A stretch of 34,930 nucleotides of DNA from Lysobacterales bacterium (GTDB lineage: Bacteria > Pseudomonadota > Gammaproteobacteria > Xanthomonadales > Rhodanobacteraceae). Below, piece after piece: positions 16,735 to 25,942 of the stretch. The stretch covers positions 1 through 34,930 of the forward strand of contig QUBV01000034.1 in the NCBI GenBank assembly GCA_014338185.1, written 5' to 3'. The position numbers and the translations under genes were made by a program. A model generated the notes under the pieces. The model worked only from the letters and a program-made list of their open reading frames with translations. It was not told the DNA's origin and made no database searches. Numbering within the stretch: position 1 is the stretch's first letter; each line of letters starts with the position of its first letter.

Positions 16735-17622
16735 TCAGGCCGGCACGAGTGCGCGCACGCGGGCGCGCGTGAGCGGCCCGAACGCGTGGCGGTCGAGCAG
16801 GGCGCCGATCGCCGGATCCGGCGTGCCGCGGCCATAGGCCTCGATCGCGGCGGGCACGGGAGCGTCGGTGGCGATCGCGGTGAGCGTGCGCGACAGGCGT
16901 GCCGCGGCGGCCTGCTCGCGCAGGCGGCGGGCCACGCCCGCGGCGCCGCGCAGGCGCAGGAAAGCCACCTCGTCGGCACGCGCGAGCAGCGCCTCCAGCG
17001 AGCCGAAATGCGCGAGCAGCACGGCCGCGGTGCGCGCGCCGATGCCGGCCACGCCCGGGATGTTGTCCACCGCGTCCCCGGTCAGCGCGAGATAGTCGGC
17101 GACCTGGTGCGGCTGCACGCCCAGCCGCTGCCGGATGCCGGCGCTGTCCCAGCGCGCGTTGCGTGGCGGGTCCCATTGTTCGTCGTGGTCGCCGATGAGC
17201 TGGCCGAAGTCCTTGTCGGCCGACACGATCACGCCGCGATAGCCATGGCCGCGCGCGACTGCGAGCGCGCTGCCGATGAGGTCGTCGGCCTCGTAGCGCT
17301 GGTCGACCAGCACCCTCGCGCCAAGCGCGCGCGCGATCGCCTTGCAGGCCGCGAACTGGCGCACGAGGTCGGCCGGCGCGGGCGGGCGGTTGGCCTTGTA
17401 GGCCGGGTACAGCGCATGCCGGAACGAACTGCCCAGCGCCTCGTCGAACGCGACCGCGAGGTGGGTCGGCCGCGCGCGCTCGATCAGCTCGAGCAGGAAG
17501 CGGGTGAAGCCATGCACCGCATGCACGGGCGCGCCATCGGCATCGAGCACGTCGGGCCCTTGCGCGAACCACGCCCGGCACACGTACAGGCTCGCATCGA
17601 CGAGATGGATGACCCCGCTCAC
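16735..17622 (-). CDS. 5'-3' exonuclease / flap endonuclease, Xni (ExoIX)-like
   Basis: 295 residues equivalent to the N-terminal nuclease domain of DNA polymerase I, without a polymerase domain. The metal-binding acidic residues are visible in order: Asp9 (LVDASLYVCRAW), Asp60 (AVAFDEALGSSFRH), the EADDLIG cluster (111-117), SADKDFGQL (134-142) and TGDAVDNIPGV (181-191), followed by the helix-hairpin-helix AGIGARTAA. PAYKANRPP (74-82) forms the helical-arch entry. This is slightly longer than E. coli Xni. Its GTG start overlaps the nitroreductase stop by four bases (GTGA), so the pair is translationally coupled. It probably acts in flap removal during replication or repair as a backup to PolA. 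Confidence 0.9.
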   Translation of the reverse strand: MSGVIHLVDASLYVCRAWFAQGPDVLDADGAPVHAVHGFTRFLLELIERARPTHLAVAFDEALGSSFRHALYPAYKANRPPAPADLVRQFAACKAIARALGARVLVDQRYEADDLIGSALAVARGHGYRGVIVSADKDFGQLIGDHDEQWDPPRNARWDSAGIRQRLGVQPHQVADYLALTGDAVDNIPGVAGIGARTAAVLLAHFGSLEALLARADEVAFLRLRGAAGVARRLREQAAAARLSRTLTAIATDAPVPAAIEAYGRGTPDPAIGALLDRHAFGPLTRARVRALVPA

Positions 17623-18191
17623 ACGGGCGTCCAGTCCGACACCACCTCGGCCAGGCCCGGGCGCAGGCGCTCGGGCACCGGCTCGCGCGCGCTGCCCACG
17701 TGCACGAAGCCGACCACGCGCTCGTGCGCGGCCAGGCCCAGCAGCGCGGCAACCTCGCGATCGTAGGCGGCCCAGCCGGTCAGCCATTGCGCACCGAAGC
17801 CGAGCGCCTGTGCGCCCAACAGCAGGTTGTAGGCCACGCAGCCGGCCGCGAGCAGCTGTTCCTGTTCCGGGACCTTGGCCTGCGCGGCAGCGATGCGCGC
17901 GATCACGCACAGGATCAGTGGCGGCGTGCCGAAGCGGCTGCGGTCCTTGTCCAGCGCCGCGGCCGGGGCCTGCGGATCGATGCGTGCGTGGATCGCGGCC
18001 ACCGCCTCGGCGAAGCGCGCGCGCGCCGCGCCCTGCAGCGTGACGATGCGGAACGGCACCAGCCGGCCATGGTCGGGCACGCGCAGCGCGGCCGTGAGCA
18101 GGCGCTCGAGCTGGGCCGGCCCCGGACCCGGCTCGCCGAGCAGGCGCGCAGGGGTCGAGCGGCGCTGGTTGAGGAGGTCGAGCAGGTCCAC
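17619..18191 (-). CDS. Nitroreductase family protein, YdjA-type
   Basis: A 190-residue FMN-dependent oxidoreductase. The N terminus VDLLDLLNQRRSTPARL has the RRS motif that contacts FMN phosphate. RVPDHGRLVPFRIV (37-50) is the hallmark of the small YdjA subgroup. AAGCVAYNLLLGAQALGFGAQWLTG is the family's conserved central region, with the middle residues here spanning about 115-140. YdjA-like enzymes are minimal nitroreductases of uncertain physiological substrate. The start is taken as GTG at 18191 with GGAAG seven bases upstream; the frame is open further but without similarity. It is the upstream gene of a coupled pair with the exonuclease and is divergent from pntAA (128 bases apart). Confidence 0.88.
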   Translation of the reverse strand: MDLLDLLNQRRSTPARLLGEPGPGPAQLERLLTAALRVPDHGRLVPFRIVTLQGAARARFAEAVAAIHARIDPQAPAAALDKDRSRFGTPPLILCVIARIAAAQAKVPEQEQLLAAGCVAYNLLLGAQALGFGAQWLTGWAAYDREVAALLGLAAHERVVGFVHVGSAREPVPERLRPGLAEVVSDWTPV

Positions 18192-18258
18192 GCGGCACTT
18201 CCACGAACGAGGCCGCGAGCATAGCCCGTCGGCCGGCCGCGCGGCGACCCGCACGCCC

Positions 18259-18288
18259 TCGCCAGCAGCGCTCGATCTGGGCTAGGAT
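18259..18288 (+). promoter_or_regulatory. Candidate promoter for the pnt operon
   Basis: TCGCCA (18259-18264) and TAGGAT (18283-18288) are separated by 18 bases and lie 31 bases before the pntAA start. Each hexamer matches consensus at four positions, so this is only a plausible candidate. GAGGAAG (18309-18315) is the ribosome binding site. Confidence 0.3.
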
Positions 18289-18319
18289 CGTTGCTTCACC
18301 CGATCGATCGAGGAAGCGC

Positions 18320-19447
18320 ATGGCGACCACCGTAGCAGCACTGCGCGAGACCGTGCCCGGCGAGCGCCGCGTGGCGCTGACGCCGGAAGTGGCCAAGAAG
18401 CTCAAGGCGCGCGGCGCCACGGTGTTGATCGAGCAGGGCGCGGGCGGCAGCGCGTTTTTCCCCGATGCCGGCTATGCCCATGCCGAGACCGCCTCGGCCA
18501 GCGCCGTGCTCGGCCGCGCCGACGTGCTGCTGTGCGTGCAGCCGCCCACGCTGGAGCAGATCGGCCAGTTGCGTGAAGGCGCGATCGTGATCGGTCACCT
18601 GCAGCCACATCTTGCGCCCGAGCGCAGCAAGGCGCTGCGCGAGCGCAAGCTCACCAGCTTCGCGATGGAGCTGCTGCCGCGCACCACGCGCGCGCAGGCG
18701 ATGGACGTGCTGTCCTCGCAGGCGGGCGTGGCCGGCTACAAGGCCGTGCTCATCGCGGCCGAGGCCGCACCCAAGTTCTTTCCGATGCTCACCACCGCCG
18801 CCGGCACGATCCGCCCGAGCAAGGTGCTCATCGTCGGCGCGGGCGTGGCCGGGTTGCAGGCGATCGCGACCGCCAAGCGCCTGGGCGCGCAGGTGGAAGG
18901 CTTCGACGTACGCCCCGAGACCAAGGAGCAGATCGAGTCGCTCGGCGCCAAGTTCCTCGACCTGGGCGTGAGCGCCGCGGGCAGCGGCGGCTACGCACGC
19001 GAGCTCACCGCCGAGGAGCGCGAGCAGCAGCAGCGCGCGCTGGCCGAGCAGCTCAAGGGCTTCGACGTGGTGGTCACCACCGCGGCGGTGCCCGGGCGCA
19101 AGGCGCCGCGCATCATCAGCGCGGCCATGGTCGCCGGCATGCGCCCGGGCGCGGTGATCGTCGACATCGCCGCCGAAACCGGCGGCAACGTCGAGGGCAG
19201 CGAGGCCGGCAAGACCGTGACCAGCGCCAACGGCGTAAGCCTCATCGGCACTGCCAACCTGCCATCGAGCGCGCCCGTGCATGCGAGCGAGATGTACGCG
19301 CGCAACCTCTACAACTTCCTCGAACTCATGCTTGCCGACGGCGAACTCAAGCTCGACTGGGACGACGAGCTCATCGCCAAGACCTGTCTCACGCATGCGG
19401 GCGAGATCCGCCATGAGCCGACCAGGACGCTGGTCGGCGCGGCCTGA
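18320..19447 (+). CDS. pntAA: NAD(P) transhydrogenase subunit alpha part 1 (NAD-binding domain I)
   Basis: A 375-residue soluble NAD(H)-binding subunit of the proton-translocating transhydrogenase, on the cytoplasmic face of the membrane. It begins with VPGERRVALTPEVAKKL, shared with alanine dehydrogenase. It has the Rossmann motif VLIVGAGVAGLQAIATAKRLGA (about residues 171-192, Gly-rich GAGVAGLQA), followed by RPETKEQIESLGAKFLDL. It ends after domain I, so the alpha subunit is split, with the membrane part encoded separately by the next gene. This three-gene form is usual in xanthomonads and alphaproteobacteria, unlike the fused PntA of E. coli. The start has GAGGAAG at ideal distance. Confidence 0.95.
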   Translation: MATTVAALRETVPGERRVALTPEVAKKLKARGATVLIEQGAGGSAFFPDAGYAHAETASASAVLGRADVLLCVQPPTLEQIGQLREGAIVIGHLQPHLAPERSKALRERKLTSFAMELLPRTTRAQAMDVLSSQAGVAGYKAVLIAAEAAPKFFPMLTTAAGTIRPSKVLIVGAGVAGLQAIATAKRLGAQVEGFDVRPETKEQIESLGAKFLDLGVSAAGSGGYARELTAEEREQQQRALAEQLKGFDVVVTTAAVPGRKAPRIISAAMVAGMRPGAVIVDIAAETGGNVEGSEAGKTVTSANGVSLIGTANLPSSAPVHASEMYARNLYNFLELMLADGELKLDWDDELIAKTCLTHAGEIRHEPTRTLVGAA

Positions 19448-19504
19448 TTGTTTCGGTGCGGCGCGTGCCGCGATGACGACACCCAACGCTTCCGGAGTCC
19501 AGCA

Positions 19505-19801
19505 ATGATCGACGGCTTCCTCGCGCTGTACATCTTCATGCTCGCTGCCTTCACCGGCAAGGAGATCATCGGCCGCGTGCCCGTGATCCTGCACACGCCG
19601 CTGATGTCGGGCTCCAACTTCGTGCACGGCATCGTGCTGGTCGGCGCGATGATCGCGCTGGCCGAGGCCACCACGCCGCTGGGCATCGCGATCGGCTTCA
19701 TCGGCGTGATCCTCGGCGCGGGCAATGCGGCCGGCGGCTACGTGGTGACCGAACGCATGCTCGAGATGTTCAAGTCGAGCAAGAACGAAAACAAGGGCTG
19801 A
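19505..19801 (+). CDS. pntAB: NAD(P) transhydrogenase subunit alpha part 2 (membrane domain)
   Basis: 98 residues containing three predicted membrane helices (about 5-22, 37-54 and 58-80), including LYIFMLAAFTGKEIIGRVP and PLMSGSNFVHGIVLVGAM, the conserved start of the proton channel part. It corresponds to the C-terminal membrane portion of fused PntA. The ATG has CCGGAG eight bases upstream. pntB begins four bases after the stop. Together with the flanking genes it forms the channel that couples proton flow to hydride transfer from NADH to NADP+. Confidence 0.95.
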   Translation: MIDGFLALYIFMLAAFTGKEIIGRVPVILHTPLMSGSNFVHGIVLVGAMIALAEATTPLGIAIGFIGVILGAGNAAGGYVVTERMLEMFKSSKNENKG

Positions 19802-19805
19802 GCCG

Positions 19806-21215
19806 ATGGATATGCACGTTCTGCTCGTCAACGCGGCAAAGGCCAGCTACCTGCTTGCGGCGCTGCTGTTCATCCTCGGCATCAAGCGCATGTCCTCGCC
19901 GGTAACGGCGCGCGCCGGTATCAAGTGGGCCGGCGTGGGCATGGTGATCGCGACCCTGGCCACCTTCGCGATCACCGGCGCGCACAACCTGGGCTGGATC
20001 GTCGCCGGCATCGCGATCGGCGTGCTGCCGACCTGGCTGTGGGGCAAGAAGGTCGCGATGACCGACATGCCGCAGATGGTGGCGCTGTTCAACGGCATGG
20101 GCGGCGGCTCGGCCGCGGCGATCGGCGCGATCGAACTGCTCAAGTTCTCGGGCGAGACGGGCACCAGCCATCCGCTGTCGACGCTCGCGCTCGCGGTGGT
20201 CGGCGCGCTGATCGGCTCGGTGTCGATGACCGGCTCGATCATCGCCTGGGCCAAGCTCGACGGGCGCATGGACAAGCGCTTCACCTTCGGCGGCCAGCAG
20301 GTCGTCAACTTCCTCGTGTTCGTGGCCGCGCTCGCGGCCGGACTCGCGCTGCTGCTGTGGAAGCTCGACCCGACCCTGATCGTGGTGTTCTTCGCGCTCG
20401 CGCTGCTGTTCGGCGTGCTCATGACGCTGCCGATCGGCGGCGCCGACATGCCGGTGGTGATCTCGCTGTACAACGCCTTCACCGGCCTTGCGGTTGCGTT
20501 CGAAGGCTACGCAATGAGGATCGAGGCGCTGATCGTGGCCGGCATGGTGGTCGGTGCCGCGGGCACCTTCCTCACCCAGCTCATGGCCAAGGCCATGAAC
20601 CGGCCGATCAGCAACGTGCTGTTCTCCAACTTCGGCGGTGGCGGCGAGGGCAGCGCGATCGCGGGGGCGCAGAAGCCGATCGACGCGGCCGATGCGGCCT
20701 CGCTGCTGTACATGGCCGAGAAGGTCATCATCGTGCCCGGCTACGGCATGGCGGTGGCGCAGGCGCAGCACAAGATCTGGGAACTGTCGCAGGCGCTGAT
20801 CAAGGCCGGCAAGGAAGTGCGCTTCGCGATCCACCCGGTGGCCGGCCGCATGCCCGGGCACATGAACGTGCTGCTGGCCGAGGCGGGCGTGCCCTACGAC
20901 CTCATCGCCGACATGGACGACATCAACCCCGAGTTCAAGACCTGCGACGTGGCGATCGTGATCGGCGCCAACGACGTGGTGAACCCGGCGGCGAAAACCG
21001 ACAAGGCCTCGCCGATCTACGGCATGCCGATCCTCGACGTGGTCGAGGCCCGCCAGACCATCGTGATCAAGCGCGGCAAGGGCACCGGCTTTGCGGGCAT
21101 CGAAAACGCGCTGTTCTACGCCGACAACACCCGCATGCTGTATGCCGACGGCAAGGAAGCGGCCAACCAGCTCATCACCGAGCTCAAGATGATCGAGGGC
21201 GGCGGCGGCCATTGA
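19806..21215 (+). CDS. pntB: NAD(P) transhydrogenase subunit beta
   Basis: A 469-residue integral membrane subunit with about nine helices in the first 260 residues, then the NADP(H)-binding domain III. Visible landmarks are [16 protein letters not shown] in the membrane part and [20 protein letters not shown], the domain III nucleotide loop. Further on come [28 protein letters not shown] and [13 protein letters not shown], all strongly conserved. It uses the proton gradient to make NADPH from NADH, supplying reductant for biosynthesis and glutathione or thioredoxin systems. Start 19806 is chosen as the first ATG; the second codon pair offers an alternative ATG at 19812. Its four-base gap to pntAB indicates one operon. 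Confidence 0.96.
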   Translation: MDMHVLLVNAAKASYLLAALLFILGIKRMSSPVTARAGIKWAGVGMVIATLATFAITGAHNLGWIVAGIAIGVLPTWLWGKKVAMTDMPQMVALFNGMGGGSAAAIGAIELLKFSGETGTSHPLSTLALAVVGALIGSVSMTGSIIAWAKLDGRMDKRFTFGGQQVVNFLVFVAALAAGLALLLWKLDPTLIVVFFALALLFGVLMTLPIGGADMPVVISLYNAFTGLAVAFEGYAMRIEALIVAGMVVGAAGTFLTQLMAKAMNRPISNVLFSNFGGGGEGSAIAGAQKPIDAADAASLLYMAEKVIIVPGYGMAVAQAQHKIWELSQALIKAGKEVRFAIHPVAGRMPGHMNVLLAEAGVPYDLIADMDDINPEFKTCDVAIVIGANDVVNPAAKTDKASPIYGMPILDVVEARQTIVIKRGKGTGFAGIENALFYADNTRMLYADGKEAANQLITELKMIEGGGGH

Positions 21216-21288
21216 GTGTGGGCGGCATGACAGTCCCGAGCCTGGCCCGATGCGTGCGCGTGGCGCACGGCGCGGGATCGACGCCGGC

Positions 21289-22944
21289 ATGAGCCGCGCG
21301 CGCACGGGCACGCTGCCCAGGCTCGTCGACACGCCACAGTGGCGCGCGCTGCAGCGCCATGCGCGCGGCCTCGCGCGAGTGCACCTGCGTGAGCTGTTCG
21401 CGGCCGATCCGCAGCGCGGCAAGCGCTTCGCAGTGGAGGCGGCCGGCTGGTATTTCGACCATGCCAAGCAGCGGCTCGATGCGCGCGCCGTGCAGTTGCT
21501 GCTGGCGCTGGCGCAGGCGCGCGGCGTGCCGCAGCGCATCGCCGCGATGTTCCGCGGCGAGCCGATCAACAGCACCGAGCAGCGCGCGGCGCTGCACGTG
21601 GCGCTGCGCCTGCCGCGCGGCAGGCGCCTGCGGGTCGACGGACGCGAACTGGTGGCCGAGGTGCATTCGGTGCTCGAACGCATGGCCGCGTTCTGCGAGC
21701 GCGTGCGCTCGGGGCAGTGGCGCGGCCATACCGGCGAGCGCATCCGCCACGTCGTCAATATCGGCATCGGCGGCTCCGACCTCGGGCCGGTGATGGCGTT
21801 CGAGGCGCTGCGCCATTACGCCACGCGCGAGCTCGACCTGCGCTTCGTGTCCAACGTCGATGGCACCGACCTGGTCGAAGCCACGCGCGACCTCGACCCG
21901 GCGCGCACGTTGTTCATCGTCTGCTCCAAGACCTTCACCACCCAGGAAACCCTTGCCAATGCGCGCGCGGCGCGGCACTGGCTGCTCGCGGCGCTGGGCG
22001 ACGAGCGCGCGGTCGCGCGCCATTTCGTCGCGGTGTCGACGAACGCGGGCGAGGTGGCCGCCTTCGGCATCGATCCGGCCAACATGTTCGGCTTCTGGGA
22101 CTGGGTCGGCGGGCGCTACTCCATGGACAGCGCGGTCGGCTTGTCGACCATGCTCGCGATCGGCCCCGGCCACTTCGCCGACCTGCTCGCGGGCTTCCAT
22201 GCGATGGACGAGCATTTCCGCAAGGCGCCGCCCGCGCGCAACCTGCCGCTGCTGCACGGCCTCATCGGCATCTGGAACGGCAACTTCCTCGGCATCGACA
22301 GTCTCGCGGTGCTGCCCTACGAGCAATACCTCAAGCGCCTGCCCGCCTACCTGCAACAACTGCTGATGGAGAGCAACGGCAAGCGCGTGACCCACGCCGG
22401 CCGCGCGGTGGGCGTGCACACCTGCCCGATCGTGTGGGGTGAGCCGGGCACCAACGGCCAGCACTCGTTCTACCAGCTCATCCACCAGGGCACGCGCGCG
22501 GTGGCCTGTGACTTCATCGGCTTCTGCGCCGAGCTCAATCCGCTGGCCGACCAGCATGACCTGCTCATCGCCAACATGTTCGCGCAGGGCGAGGCGCTCG
22601 CCTTCGGCAAGACCGCGGCCGAACTGCGCGGCGAGGGCGTGCCCGCGGCGCTGGTGCCGCATCGCACCTTCCCGGGCAACCGGCCCAGCAGCACGCTGCT
22701 CGCGCGCCGGCTCGAACCGCGCACACTCGGCGCGCTGGTGGCGCTGTACGAGCACAGCACCTTCGTGCAGGGCGCGATCTGGGACATCGACTCGTTCGAC
22801 CAGTGGGGCGTCGAACTGGGCAAGGTGCTCGCACGCCGCATCGGTGACGAACTGGCCGCGGCCAAGGCGCCACGCCTGCACCACGACAGTTCCACCACGG
22901 CGCTGATCCGGCGCTACCGCCGCCTGCGTACGGACCGTCCGTGA
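21289..22944 (+). CDS. pgi: Glucose-6-phosphate isomerase
   Basis: A 551-residue cytoplasmic enzyme interconverting glucose-6-phosphate and fructose-6-phosphate. It shows [19 protein letters not shown], the first signature [17 protein letters not shown], the active-site block [20 protein letters not shown], and the second signature [10 protein letters not shown] with the catalytic Lys512. The length is as in E. coli. Start choice is uncertain: ATG 21289 is preferred because the preceding 13 residues of the longer frame (from 21250) are arginine-rich, but neither has a clear ribosome binding site. It follows pntB by about 70 bases and overlaps pgm by four bases. Confidence 0.95.
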   Translation: MSRARTGTLPRLVDTPQWRALQRHARGLARVHLRELFAADPQRGKRFAVEAAGWYFDHAKQRLDARAVQLLLALAQARGVPQRIAAMFRGEPINSTEQRAALHVALRLPRGRRLRVDGRELVAEVHSVLERMAAFCERVRSGQWRGHTGERIRHVVNIGIGGSDLGPVMAFEALRHYATRELDLRFVSNVDGTDLVEATRDLDPARTLFIVCSKTFTTQETLANARAARHWLLAALGDERAVARHFVAVSTNAGEVAAFGIDPANMFGFWDWVGGRYSMDSAVGLSTMLAIGPGHFADLLAGFHAMDEHFRKAPPARNLPLLHGLIGIWNGNFLGIDSLAVLPYEQYLKRLPAYLQQLLMESNGKRVTHAGRAVGVHTCPIVWGEPGTNGQHSFYQLIHQGTRAVACDFIGFCAELNPLADQHDLLIANMFAQGEALAFGKTAAELRGEGVPAALVPHRTFPGNRPSSTLLARRLEPRTLGALVALYEHSTFVQGAIWDIDSFDQWGVELGKVLARRIGDELAAAKAPRLHHDSSTTALIRRYRRLRTDRP

Positions 22945-24587
22945 GTTCGGCCCTGCATCCGCTGGCCGGCAAGCCGGCCACGCTCGCGCCGTTGCTCGAT
23001 GTCGGCCGGCTGCTGGCCGCCTACCACGAGCTGCGGCCCGATCCGGCGCTCGCGGACCAGCGTGTGAGCTTTGGCACCTCGGGACACCGCGGCAGTTCGC
23101 TCGCCGCGAGCTTCAACGAGGCCCACGTGCTAGCGATCACCCAGGCGATCTGCGAGCAGCGCGCGCAGGCGGGCGTCGACGGTCCGCTGTTCATCGGCAT
23201 CGATACCCACGCGCTGTCGGCGCCGGCGCAGGACAGCGTGCTGGAGGTGCTCGCGGCCAACGGTGTCAGCGTGCTGCATGCGGCGCCGGGCCAGTACACG
23301 CCCACGCCCGCGCTGTCGCATGCGATCGTGTGTTGGAACCGCACCCGCACGCGCGGCCTGGCCGATGGCATCGTCATCACGCCCTCGCACAATCCGCCCG
23401 CCGACGGCGGCTTCAAGTACAACCCGCCCAGCGGCGGGCCGGCCGACTCCAGCCTCACCGCACGCATCCAGCAGCGCGCCAACGAACTGCTCGCCACGGG
23501 CCTGCGCGGCGTGCGGCGCCTGCCCTTGGCGCAGGCGCGTCGCAGCGCCAACCTGCACGTGCATGACTTCCTCGGCGCCTACGTCGCCGACCTGGGCGCA
23601 CTCATCGATTTCGAGGTGATCCGTGCGGGCGGCTTGCGCCTCGCGGTGGATCCGCTCGGCGGCGCGGGCGTGCAGTACTGGCCGCGCATCGCCGAACACT
23701 GGGGCATCGCGCTCGACATCGTGAGCCTGGAAGTCGACCCGCGTTTCGCCTTCATGAGCCTGGACTGGGACGGCTGCGTGCGCATGGACCCGTCCTCGGC
23801 GCCGGCGATGCAGCGCCTGCTCGCGCTGCGTGACCGCTACGACGTGGCCTTTGCCTGCGACACCGACCACGACCGCCATGGCATCGTCGCGCGCAGCAGC
23901 GGCCTGATGCCGACCAACCACTACCTGGCCACGATGATCGACTACCTGTTCCGCGAGCGCGGCCGGTGGCACAGCGATGCCGCGATCGGCAAGACCGTGG
24001 TGTCGAGCGCGATGATCGATCGCGTGGCCGCGCGGCTCGGGCGGCGCGTGCACGAGACGCCGGTCGGCTTCAAATGGTTCGTCGAGGGCCTGGCCGACGG
24101 TGCGCTCGGCTTCGCCGGCGAGGAGAGCGCGGGCGCCGCGTTCCTGCGTCGCGACGGCGGCGCCTGGAGCACCGACAAGGATGGCATCGCCCCCGCGCTG
24201 CTCGCGGCCGAGATCAGCGCGCGCCGCGGACGCGATCCGGGCGAGTGCTATGCGGCCTTGTGCAGTGAACTCGGCGAGCCGTGGTTCGACCGCACCGACG
24301 CGCGCGCCACCCGCGAGCAGAAGGCGCGCCTGGCCGCGCTCACGCCCGCGCAGGTCGATCTGGCCACGCTCGGCGGCGAGCGCATCGAGCAGGTGCTCGA
24401 CCGCGCGCCCGGCAATGGCGCGCCGATCGGCGGGATCAAGGTATGCGCGGCCAACGGCTGGTTCGCGGCGCGGCCATCGGGCACCGAGGATATCTACAAG
24501 GTCTATGCCGAGAGCTTCCGCAGCCGGGATCATCTGCAGCAGCTCATCGCCGAGGCCCGCGCCTGGGTCGACCGCGTGATCGCCTGA
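22941..24587 (+). CDS. pgm: Phosphoglucomutase, alpha-D-glucose phosphate-specific
   Basis: A 548-residue enzyme converting glucose-6-phosphate to glucose-1-phosphate, the entry to glycogen, trehalose and UDP-glucose synthesis. It begins with GTG overlapping the pgi stop (GTGA), so translation is coupled. Order of motifs: [12 protein letters not shown] (about 43-54), the phosphorylated Ser149 in [18 protein letters not shown], the magnesium loop DTDHDRHG, the sugar-binding GEESAG and the phosphate-binding [15 protein letters not shown] near the C terminus. Length and motifs match the E. coli Pgm class rather than the short PgcA or ManB class. Coupling to pgi keeps the two fates of glucose-6-phosphate under one control. 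Confidence 0.95.
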   Translation: MSSALHPLAGKPATLAPLLDVGRLLAAYHELRPDPALADQRVSFGTSGHRGSSLAASFNEAHVLAITQAICEQRAQAGVDGPLFIGIDTHALSAPAQDSVLEVLAANGVSVLHAAPGQYTPTPALSHAIVCWNRTRTRGLADGIVITPSHNPPADGGFKYNPPSGGPADSSLTARIQQRANELLATGLRGVRRLPLAQARRSANLHVHDFLGAYVADLGALIDFEVIRAGGLRLAVDPLGGAGVQYWPRIAEHWGIALDIVSLEVDPRFAFMSLDWDGCVRMDPSSAPAMQRLLALRDRYDVAFACDTDHDRHGIVARSSGLMPTNHYLATMIDYLFRERGRWHSDAAIGKTVVSSAMIDRVAARLGRRVHETPVGFKWFVEGLADGALGFAGEESAGAAFLRRDGGAWSTDKDGIAPALLAAEISARRGRDPGECYAALCSELGEPWFDRTDARATREQKARLAALTPAQVDLATLGGERIEQVLDRAPGNGAPIGGIKVCAANGWFAARPSGTEDIYKVYAESFRSRDHLQQLIAEARAWVDRVIA

Positions 24588-24670
24588 GCGCGCGGCCTTG
24601 CACGGGCGCGCCCGACGCCCCATCTGGCGCATGTGCCGCCGGCCGCGGCGCAGGTCCGCCCGGAGTGTGC

Positions 24671-25327
24671 ATGGCCCGTCCGATCCGCATCGATTTCGTG
24701 TCCGACATCGCCTGTCCCTGGTGCGTGATCGGCCTTGCAGCGCTCGGCGAGGCGATCGCGCGCGTCGGCGCTGCGGCGGCGGTCGAGCTGCACCTGCAGC
24801 CGTTCGAGCTCAATCCGGCGATTCCGGCGCAGGGCGAGGATGCCGATGAGCACCTGCTGCGCAAGTACGGCATGCCGCGCGAGCAGCTCGAACGCAACCG
24901 CGAGACCATCCGTGAGCGTGGCGCCGCGCTCGGCTTCCGGTTTGGCAAGCGCACGCGCGTCTGCAATACCTTCGATGCGCACCGCCTGCTGCATTGGGCC
25001 GGCACGCTCGGCGCGGCCGAGCAGCTTGCACTCGAGTGGGCGCTGCTGCGTGCCTGGCATGGCGAGGACGCCGACGTGTCCGACGCGGCCGTGCTGCGCG
25101 ACATCGTGCAGCGTGCGGGACTGGACGCCGCGCGGGCGGCGCAGGTGCTCGCGGGCGGCGAATTCGGCGCGGCCGTGCGCGCGCGCGAGCAGTACTACCT
25201 CGACCGTGGCATCCATGGCGTGCCCGCGGTCATCTTCGACGAGCGCAGCCTCATTTCCGGCGCCCAGCCGGTCGAGGTGTTCGAGCGCGCGCTGCGCGAG
25301 CTCGCGGGCGGCGCATTGCCGCAGTGA
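24671..25327 (+). CDS. FrnE-like DsbA family oxidoreductase
   Basis: A 218-residue DsbA-fold protein of the FrnE group. It opens with IDFVSDIACPWCVIG, giving the redox pair Cys15-Pro-Trp-Cys18. A helical insertion includes LQPFELNPAIPAQGEDADE, and the fold ends with HGVPAVIFDERSLISGAQP, where the Val-Pro supplies the cis-proline. There is no signal peptide, so it is cytoplasmic, as is usual for FrnE, which has been linked to oxidative stress tolerance in Deinococcus and to polyketide-related steps in Streptomyces. The ATG has CGGAG just upstream. It lies 83 bases after pgm and converges with the next gene. Confidence 0.9.
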   Translation: MARPIRIDFVSDIACPWCVIGLAALGEAIARVGAAAAVELHLQPFELNPAIPAQGEDADEHLLRKYGMPREQLERNRETIRERGAALGFRFGKRTRVCNTFDAHRLLHWAGTLGAAEQLALEWALLRAWHGEDADVSDAAVLRDIVQRAGLDAARAAQVLAGGEFGAAVRAREQYYLDRGIHGVPAVIFDERSLISGAQPVEVFERALRELAGGALPQ

Positions 25328-25414
25328 GGAGCCGCCAGCTGCGCGTCTGGCCGCCGCGCATGGGCGGTCACGCGGGCTGCGGCTCGGCGCTGCGTCAGCA
25401 GCGGCGGAGTGCGG

Positions 25415-25855
25415 TCAACGGCGGGGCCGTGGCCACATCGCGGCGGTGGCCAGCACGAGTGCGAACACGATGAGCGCGATGCTCCACCCATCCAGGCTCG
25501 CGCGCACGAGGTCGAGCGTGAAGCCCGCCTGCATCTTGAACAGCGTGTCGCGCAACGGCAGCCCGAGCATCGCCGCGATGCGCGCGGCAGCCTGCAGGCA
25601 GTAGGCGTACAGCGTCGCGAGCGCGACCAGCAACGGCGCGAGCACGATGCCGCTGGCGCGCCCGCCATAGCCGTGCGCACGCAGCACCCATGCGATCACC
25701 AGTGCCACCGGCAGCGCGAATGCGGCGAGGTCGCCCGCGGCGCGCAACGACAACAGACCCCACAATGCGCCGCCCGCGAGCGCGCACATGACTGCGGTGG
25801 CGATGCCGATGCGGCGGGGTGGGAGCGTGGCGCGGTCGCTGGCGGGGTCTGGCAT
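25415..25855 (-). CDS. Four-helix integral membrane protein, unknown
   Basis: A 146-residue protein with four hydrophobic helices (about 16-36, 42-59, 68-88 and 123-141) and an amphipathic stretch between helices three and four (DTLFKMQAGFTLDLVRASLD). The N terminus is polar, MPDPASDRATLPPRR. I do not recognise a family with certainty. Codon usage is that of the chromosome, and the hydrophobic pattern is too regular to be a chance frame. It is monocistronic as far as can be seen: it converges on the FrnE-like gene and is 87 bases downstream of the dehydrogenase gene on the same strand, so it might be its distal partner. Confidence 0.7.
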   Translation of the reverse strand: MPDPASDRATLPPRRIGIATAVMCALAGGALWGLLSLRAAGDLAAFALPVALVIAWVLRAHGYGGRASGIVLAPLLVALATLYAYCLQAAARIAAMLGLPLRDTLFKMQAGFTLDLVRASLDGWSIALIVFALVLATAAMWPRPRR

Positions 25856-25942
25856 GGTCGATCAGGCAAGGGCGCCGCCCGATGCCGCGCGCAGGCAATG
25901 ATAACGGCTCGACGCGCCGTGGTGGCGGCAGACGCGCTCGCG

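Noticed and set aside
19770..21767. Minus-strand open frame opposite pntB and pgi
   Set aside because: Shadow of two certain genes; Arg/His-rich and without motifs.
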